From Liolophura sinensis (taxonomy: Eukaryota > Mollusca > Polyplacophora > Chitonida > Chitonidae), in assembly GCF_032854445.1 (NCBI RefSeq), contig NC_088306.1, positions 252,501 through 316,500 of the forward strand: a DNA stretch of 64,000 nucleotides. The letters run 5' to 3'. The notes beneath the pieces are model-generated. The model saw only the letters and a list, made by a program, of their open reading frames with translations. It ran no database searches and was not told the origin of the DNA. Positions 57,101 through 64,000 of this stretch are shown piece by piece. Each line of letters opens with the position of its first letter. Position 1 is the first letter of the stretch. The translations under genes and the position numbers were made by a program.

Positions 57101-60100
57101 AGAAGGCACAAACTGATGTAAGGTATACAGAAGGTTGTGTACAGAAGATACAAACTAATGTGAGGTATACAGAAGGGTGTGTACAGAAGATACAAACTAA
57201 TGTGAGGTATACTGAAGGGTGTGTACAGAAGATACAAACTAATGTGAGGTATACAAAAGGATGTGTACAGAAGACACAGACTGATGTAAGGTATACAGAA
57301 GGGTGTGTACAGAAGATACAACCTGATGTGAGGTATGCAGAAGGGTGTGTACAGAAGACACAAACCGATGTGAGGTATACTGAAGGGTGTGTACAGAAGG
57401 CACAAACTAATGTGAGGTATACAGAAGGGTGTGTACAGAAGATACAAACTGATGTGAGACATACAAAAGGGTGTGTACAGAAGGCACAAATTGATGTGAG
57501 GTATACAAAAGGGTGTGTACAGAAGGCACAAATTGATGTGAGGTATACAGAAGGGTGTGTACAGAAGTTACAAATTATGTGAGGTATACAGAAGGGTGTG
57601 TACAGAAGACACAAACTGATGTGAGGTATACAGAAGGGTGTGTACAGAAGACACAAACTGATGTGTGGTATACAGAAGGTTGTGTACAGATGATACAAAC
57701 TAATGTAAGGTATACAGAAAGGTGTGTACAGAAGATACAAACTAATGTGAGGTATACAGAAGGGTGTGTACAGAAGATAAAAACTAATGTGAGGTATACA
57801 GAAGGGTGTGTACAGAAGATACAAACTAATGTGAGGTATTACAGAAGGGTGTGTACAGAAGATACAAACTAATGTGAGGTATACAAAAGGGTGTGTACAG
57901 AAGGCACAAATTAATGTGAGGTATACAGAAGAGTGTGTACAGAAGATACAAACTAATGTGAGGTATACAGAAGGGTGTGTACAGAAGGCACAAACTAATG
58001 TGAGTTATACTGAAGGAAGTGTACAGAAGATACAAACTAATGTGAGGTATACAGAAGGGTGTGTACAGAAGATACAAACTAGTATGAGGTATACAGAAGG
58101 GTGTGTAAAGAAGATACAAACTAATGTGAGGTATACAGAAGGGTGTGTACAGAAGATACAAACTAATGTGAGGTATACAGAAGGGTGTGTACAGAAGACA
58201 CAGACTGATGTGAGGTATACAGAAGGGTGTGTACAGAAGATACAAACTAATGTGAGGTATACTGAAGGGTGTGTACAGAAGACACAAACTAATGTGAGGT
58301 ATACAGAAGGGTGTGTACAGAAGATACAAACTAATGTGAGGTATACTGAAGAGTGTGTACAGAAGATACAAACTAATGTGAGGTATACAGAAGGGTGTGT
58401 ACAGAAGATAAAAACTAATGTGAGGTATAGAGTAGGATGTGTACAGAAGATACAAACTAATGTGAGGTATACAGAAGGGTGTATACAGAAGATACAAACT
58501 AATGTGAGGTATACAGAAGGGTGTGTACAGAAGACACAAACTAATGTGAGGCATACGGAAAGGGGTGTACAGAAGATACAAACTAATGTGAGGTATACAG
58601 AAGGGTGTGTACAGAAGATACAAACTAATGTGAGGTATACAGAAGGGTGTGTACAGAAGATACAAACTAATGTGAGGTATACTAAAGGGTGTGTACAGAA
58701 GACACAAATTGATGTGAGGTATACAGAAGGGTGTGTACAGAAGATACAAACTAATGTGAGGTATACAGAAGGGTGTGTACAGAAGACACAAATTGATGTG
58801 AGGTATACAGAAGGGTGTGTACAGAAGACACAAACTGATGTGTGGTATACAGAAGGTTGTGTACAGATGATACAAACTAATGTGAGGTATACAGAAGGGT
58901 GTGTACAGAAGGCACAAATTGATGTGAGGTATACAGAAGGGTGTGTATAGAAGGCACAAACTAATGTGAGTTATACTGAAGGGAAGGTACAGAAGATACA
59001 AACTGATGTGAGGTATACAGAAGGGTGTGTACAGAAGACACAAACTGATGTGTGGTATACAGAAGGTTGTGTACAGATGATACAAACTAATGTGAGGTAA
59101 ACAGAAGGGTGTGTACATAAGGCACAAATTGATGTGAGGTATACAGAAGGGTGTGTATAGAAGGCACAAACTCATGTGTGGTATACAGAAGGGTGTGTAC
59201 AGAAGACACAGACTAATGTGAGGTATACAGAAGGGTGTGTACAGAAGATACAAACTAATGTGAGGTATACAGAAGGGTGTGTACAGAAGATACAAACTAA
59301 TGTGAGGTATACAGAAGGGTGTGTACAGAAGATACAAACTAATGTAAGGTATACAGAAGGGTGTTTACAGAAGGCACAGGCTCATGTGTGGTATACAGAA
59401 GGGTGTGTACAGAAGTTACAAACTAATGTGAGGTATACAGAAGGATGTGTACAGAAGATACAAACTAATGTGAGGTATACAGAAGGGAGTGTACAGAAGA
59501 TACAGACTAATGTGAGGTATACAGGAGGTTGTGTACAGAAGATACAGACTAATGTGAGGTATACAGAAGGGTGTGTACAGAAGGCACAAACTCATGTGTG
59601 GTATACAGAAGGGTGTGTACAGAAGACACAGACTAATGTGAGGTATACATAAGGGTGTGTACAGAAGACACAGACTAATGTGAGGTATACAGAAGGGTGT
59701 GTACAGAAGATACAAACTAATGTAAGGTATACAGAAGGGTGTGTACAGAAGATACAAACTAATGTGAGGTATACAAATGGGTGTGTAAAGAAGATACAAA
59801 CTAATGTAAGGTATACTGAAGGTGTGTACAGAAGATACAAACTGATGTAAGGTATACTGAAGGGTGTGTACAGAAGATACAAACTAATGTGAGGTATACA
59901 GAAGGGTGTGTACAGATGATACAAACTAATGTGAGGTATACAGAAGGGTGTGTACAGAAGATACAAACTGATGTGAGGTAAACAGAAGGGTGTGTACAGA
60001 AGATACAAACTAATGTGAGGTATACAGAAGGGTGTGTACAGAAGATACAAACTAATGTGAGGTATACAGAAGGGTGTGTACAGAAGATACAAACTAATGT

Positions 60101-63100
60101 GAGGTATACAGAAGGGTGTGTACAGAAGATACAAACTAATGTGAGGTATACAGAAGGGTGTGTACAGAAGATACAAACTAATGTAAGGTATACAGAAGAG
60201 TGTGTATAGAAGGCACAAACTGATGTGAGGTATACAGAAGGGTGTGTACAGAAGACACAAACTCATGTGTTGTATACAGAAGGGTGTGTACAGAAGACAC
60301 AGACTAATGTGAGGTATACAGAAGGGTGTGTATAGAAGGCACAAACTCATGTGTGGTATACAGAAGGGTGTGTACAGAAGGCACAGATTAATGTGAGGTA
60401 TACAGAAGGGTGTGTACAGAAGATACAAACTAATGTGAGGTATACAGAAGGGTGTGTACAGAAGATACAAACTAATGTAAGGTATACAGAAGGGTGTGTA
60501 CAGAAGATACAATCTAATGTGAGGTATACTAAAGGGTGTGTACAGAAGGCACAAGCTCATGTGTGGTATACAGAAGGGTGTGTACAGAAGTTACAAACTA
60601 ATGTGAGGTATACAGAAGGATGTGTACAGAAGATACAAACTAATGTGAGGTATACAGAAGGGAGTGTACAGAAGAAACAAACTAATGTGAGGTATACAGA
60701 AGGTTGTGTACAGAAGATACAGACTAATGTGAGGTATACAGAAGGGTGTGTACAGAAGGCACAAACTCATGTGTGGTATACAGAAGGTTGTGTACAGAAG
60801 ACACAGACTAATGTGAGGTATACATAAGGGTGTGTACAGAAGACACAGACTAATGTGAGGTATACTGAAGGGTGTGTACAGAAGATACAAACTAATGTGA
60901 GGTATACAAAAGGGTGTGTAAAGAAGATACAAACTAATGTAAGGTATACTGAAGGTGTGTACAGAAGATACAAACTGATGTGAGGTATACTGAAGGGTGT
61001 GTACAGAAGATACAAACTAATGTGAGGTATACAGAAGGGTGTGTACAGATGATACAAACTAATGTGAGGTATACAGAAGGGTGTGTACAGAAGATACAAA
61101 CTGATGTGAGGTAAACAGAAGGGTGTGTACAGAAGATACAAACTAATGTGAGGTATACAGAAGGGTGTGTACAGAAGATACAAACTAATGTGAGGTATAC
61201 AGAAGGGTGTGTACAGAAGATACAAACTAATGTGAGGTATACAGAAGGGTGTGTATAGAAGATACAAACTAATGTAAGGTATACAGAAGGGTGTGTATAG
61301 AAGGCACAAACTGATGTGAGGTATACAGAAGGGTGTGTACAGAAGGCACAAACTCATGTGTGGTATACAGAAGGGTGTGTACAGAAGACACAGACTAATG
61401 TGAGGTATACAGAAGGGTGTGTATAGAAGGCACAATCTGATGTGAGGTATACAGAAGGGTGTGTACAGATGATACAAACTAATGTGAGGTATACAAAAGG
61501 GTGTGTACAGAAGGCACAAACTGATGTGAGGTATACAGAAGGGTGTGTACAGAAGGCACAAACTGATGTGTGGTATACAGAAGGGTGTGTACAGAAGACA
61601 CAAACCGATGTGAGGTATACTGAGGGGTGTTTACAGAAGACACAACCTGATGTGAGGTATGCAGAAGGGTTTGTACAGAAGACACAGACTGATGTGAAAT
61701 ATTTTTTGTCAGGAGGCCTAGGATCATGTAGGGTCTGGTCATACCAACGACTTAAAAGGGTACTTGCTACTGCCTTGCTTGGCCCTCAACTTTCAGCCGT
61801 GAGAGGTTAGTGGAAGGAAACAGGACTGGATGTCCCGCCATCAGTATACTGGGTGGGGCGTCATGTCTTTATTCTCCACTATTCTCCAGTGGCGGCAGCA
61901 CTTTTAGGGCCATAGACTCATCCTGAAACAAGAAGACATACTATAAACACGCGCCTATTCTGTATACCTCACATCACTTTGTGTCTTCTGTACACACCCT
62001 TCTGTATACTTCACATCGGTTTGTGTCCTCTGTACACACCCTTCTGTATACCTCACATCACTTTGTGCCTCGTCGTAATGTAACATAATTTAATGTGAGG
62101 TATATAGTAGGGTGTTTCCAGGAGACACAAGCCAGTGCAAGGCATGCAGGAGGTTGAGCCAAAAACACAAACTGGTGTGAAGTACACACTAAAGGGTGTG
62201 TCCAGAAGCCAAGCTGATGTGAGGTATACAGTAGGATGTGCAAGAAGACACAAACTATTGTGAGATATACAACAGGGTGTGACCAGGAGCCAAGCTGATG
62301 CGAGGTATACCGTAGGATGCGCCAAGAAGACACAAGATATTCCCGATGGTAAAAGTTAGTCCCCCCTCCCCTCCATATTCTTCCCCATTTTTACTATTGA
62401 TTTTTTTACACAAGTATGTCTTATTGTGTGAATACAACTGTATGCAGAAGGTATTAAAGGGTAATCTTCATTAAGAAGTATCGTTTTCTTTAACTAGACA
62501 GTATATCGACCTAATAGTTTTGAATAGCATGTATATTTCAAAGGATGTGAAGGATATGTATTCACCTTCGCTGGATTTGTTAGAAACTATAGATTCTCCA
62601 GATGGTACATCTTATCTGGACTTATCTGGACCACAACGGTTTCTTGTCGCACCGAATTTTCGCCTTAAAAATAATTTCAGTTTTGATTTATTTTTGAAAT
62701 TTATACCTGAATACCATTTTACCAAAGGCTCGTACCTATGCCATGTAGGAACATGTATCTCACCACTGGCACACTGATATTCATTTTCAGACATAAACTC
62801 ACAAAGCTTACAAAGGCGATATAGGAGAAAATCCCATCAAACTATTGCTGCTATTTTAGAATAGCTTAAAGTACTGTTCACAAAATATCAGCCTTGTCTG
62901 TGCACGTCTTACAGTTCAAAATCGGCAATAAATTTGGTAAAATTTATAAAACAGGTCGCATTTGAGCCCGTCCTCAAACTGTATGGTGTTAACACTTCAA
63001 ATATTATATTTAGTAGTCTGTATATTTACCGTTACTTATTGAAAAGCAATCATGTTAAGCCAGACTTGGTAAATACAGAATATTTCAGTTCTTTAGCAAT

Positions 63101-63462
63101 CATGGATTTCTTGACAAAAATCTGGAATATAACCACTGTAAACATTACACACGCTTTTATCATTAAAGAAGCTTTTCTGGTGTATCGTAACTTCTGTTGA
63201 CCTGCTTTCTCATTTCGTGTTAGTCTTACATGTACATGTGCCTACAATTAGCGTTGATTTGTGTAGTAAAAGCTAATGCATTCTTAAAATGCGTAAATGT
63301 TTTTCTCGACACTGATCGAAATTTTATTTACTAGCAATAATTCCGACGACTCAGCCTTGGCATATCTCAAGTGATTCATCGTTTAATGATTATGAGCAGC
63401 TGTTTTCGAGAACAGAAATTCCACACACCAAATTTTCGAAAAACTGTTGGCAGAATTATTAA
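54181..63462 (+). CDS. four-exon gene model, 173-residue protein of unknown function
   Basis: Exons 54181-54214, 56326-56428, 62498-62754 and 63335-63462 total 522 nt including the stop. ATG 54181 is preceded by an in-frame TAG (54157-54159). Donors are GTGAGT (54215), GTAGGT (56429) and GTATCT (62755, weaker). Acceptors are tttttcttttaaag, ttctttaactag and ttttatttactag. Phases match at every junction (1, 2, 1). The protein begins MDTGESANSEAG, has a Lys/Glu-rich segment (PTKGKTSEEQLLMEAG), then a hydrophobic-polar stretch in exon 3 (QRFLVAPNFRLKNNFSFDLF and LKFIPEYHFTKGSYLCHVG), and ends FSKNCWQNY. No signal peptide or clear transmembrane helix is seen. Exon 3 has the alternating pattern of a beta-sandwich and faintly recalls LamG/TSPN-type domains, but this is a guess. 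Introns 1 and 2 are largely satellite arrays. Exon 4 or the 5' end could be incomplete. Confidence 0.55.
54284..56165. repeat. 55/56-bp tandem array in intron 1, about 34 units
   Basis: Units carry 'gagtggtccctggctgata', 'tgttgtctagggcgttcatc' and 'tgaccacaact'. Two length types alternate: those with TAAGGTCATG and those one base shorter with GGGTTATG. Lies inside intron 1 of the 173-residue gene model. Confidence 0.95.
56500..56790. repeat. diverged continuation of the 55/56-bp array in intron 2
   Basis: About five degenerate units ('tctcaccacaactaagcgg', 'ctgttgtctagagaaatgat') follow on the other side of exon 2. Exon 2 therefore sits within an old satellite domain, with only the left part recently homogenised. 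Confidence 0.8.
56812..61695. repeat. 42-bp tandem array in intron 2, about 116 units
   Basis: Units of 42 bp with 'gaggtatacagaagggtgtg' and 'tacagaagatacaaactaat'. The period is 14 codons. One strand reads a VRYTEGCVQKIQTN repeat and the other CIPHISLYLLYTPF, giving frames of up to 503 codons on the minus strand. Frames are broken by scattered single-base indels and stops, so I do not call a gene. A block of about 1.13-1.18 kb from about 59150 recurs from about 60320 with the same variant units, so long blocks duplicate as well as single units. Confidence 0.96.
61735..62090 (+). mobile_element. dispersed repeat 'family B', copy 3, interrupted by inverted satellite
   Basis: Left part 61735-61955 matches the other two copies: 'gggtacttgctactgccttg', 'cagccgtgagaggttagtgg', 'tcagtatactgggtggggcg', 'acaagaagacatactataaa'. 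The right-end landmark 'ctcgtcgtaatg' appears only at 62069, after 115 bp of reverse-oriented 42-bp units. The element was therefore inserted into the satellite and itself contains satellite, or it captured it. Confidence 0.6.
61956..62070 (-). repeat. inverted 42-bp satellite units, about 2.7 copies
   Basis: 'attctgtatacctcacatca', 'ctttgtgtcttctgtacaca' and 'cccttctgtata' are the reverse complement of the main array units. They face the main array across the left part of the family B element. Confidence 0.88.
62091..62340. repeat. degenerate forward 42-bp satellite units
   Basis: About five to six strongly diverged units in the original orientation ('aatgtgaggtatatagtagg', 'gatgtgaggtatacagtagg'), representing the old edge of the array. 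Confidence 0.8.
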
Positions 63463-63537
63463 CATGTATCAGGGTATGTAACAGTATTTATTCGGTAAAT
63501 TATAACCAATATTGTATAATCAGTACTATTTATGAGA

Positions 63538-63543
63538 AATAAA
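63538..63543 (+). terminator. candidate polyadenylation signal
   Basis: An AATAAA hexamer lies 75 nt after the proposed stop codon (63460-63462), consistent with 63335-63462 being the last coding exon. A downstream GU-rich element is not obvious. Another possibility is that transcription continues from the GTATGT donor-like site at 63474. Confidence 0.4.
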
Positions 63544-63559
63544 CAAGAAGACCTAGTTC

Positions 63560-64000
63560 TGTATCTTTATACAGCCACAAATATATCCATATAATATACA
63601 AGAATCATTTAATTTCAACGATACATTTCACCGATACATTTCCCAAACCATTTACAGGAAAGGCGCAAAACTCTGCTGTGAATGGGGCTTCTACATACAT
63701 ACGTACATGTCCTAATGCACCTGCAGTATGAATCGCAAGCACCTGAGACAATCTTTTCAAATAGGCCCAAGTACGTACTAGTTCATTTATAAAAGTGTCA
63801 AAATCTTTTAAGCCCTGAAAGTTTAAATAGTTTTACAAAAATCTGGAGATCTTAGCCTGCCATTCTCCACACTGTTGATACAAACACTTCTGTTGATCTC
63901 TTCTCTATCACATGGATTTGCGTTGTTCAGTATTTGTACTTCGCGGACAAAAGCATTATATTTTTGACAAGGCTATTAGAACCTATTGAGTAATGTTACC
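63560..64000. other. non-coding stretch at window end, no gene seen
   Basis: No open frame or repeat of note in the last 440 bases. Confidence 0.35.

Noticed and set aside
57826-59337. 503-codon minus-strand open frame with a 14-residue hydrophobic repeat
   Set aside because: It lies in the 42-bp satellite, whose period is 14 codons. Both strands are open, and scattered stops and indels end the frames elsewhere in the same array. No start, splice or signal context supports a gene.
62934-63200. 88-codon plus-strand frame in intron 3 of the gene model
   Set aside because: No splice context or family match. It is not in phase with the exon chain on either side and is AT-rich like its surroundings.

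Overview
The window is animal nuclear DNA, most likely from a mollusc or another lophotrochozoan. Evidence for this: coding regions split by introns; tRNA-derived SINEs with a shared body that I associate with molluscs (from memory, no search run); an I-clade-like LINE; plant/nematode-style methyl-end fatty acid desaturases; and about one third of the sequence in minisatellite-like tandem arrays. There are no bacterial-type operons, CRISPR arrays or rRNA genes.

Layout. 1-1910 is non-coding with one SINE. 1911-7252 is a 49-bp satellite that turns into a 31-bp derivative at its right edge. 8044-9222 is an intact methyl-end desaturase. 9.2-28.5 kb has no gene I can support and holds nine tandem arrays (units of 38, 51, ~17, ~143, 30, 20, 71, 48 and ~36 bp), SINEs, two copies of a second dispersed repeat ('family B') and a MITE-like inverted repeat. 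28.5-41.8 kb is a direct segmental duplication (28524-35078 and 35259-41773, 180 bp apart). Each copy carries a second desaturase, three SINEs, two short hairpins and a ~430-bp foldback element. The left copy is intact (32049-33203). The right copy (38785-39931) is dead: an 8-nt deletion shifts the frame and the third histidine box is mutated. 41.7-42.6 kb is a 100-bp array. 43.6-44.6 kb (minus strand) holds three decayed exons of a USP9X/FAF-type deubiquitinase. 45.1-46.1 kb is a 37-bp array. 49654-52484 is a LINE that has lost its endonuclease and reverse transcriptase but keeps both ends and a 14-bp target-site duplication.

54.2-63.5 kb holds the most interesting unrecognised object. It is a self-consistent four-exon gene model for a 173-residue protein of unknown function. 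All three splice junctions agree in phase, there is an in-frame stop before the ATG, and an AATAAA lies downstream of the stop. Its first two introns are mostly satellite: 55/56-bp units in intron 1 and 42-bp units in intron 2.

How the genes relate. The desaturases belong to the family that adds double bonds toward the methyl end of fatty acids, which lets some invertebrates make omega-3/omega-6 PUFA de novo. The window shows an older paralogue pair (8.0 and 32.0 kb) and a recent tandem copy that has degenerated. Nothing links the other genes functionally. Long open frames in the 30-, 42-, 48- and 71-bp arrays are treated as repeat artefacts, not genes. All repeat lengths, copy numbers and difference counts were made by eye and are approximate.
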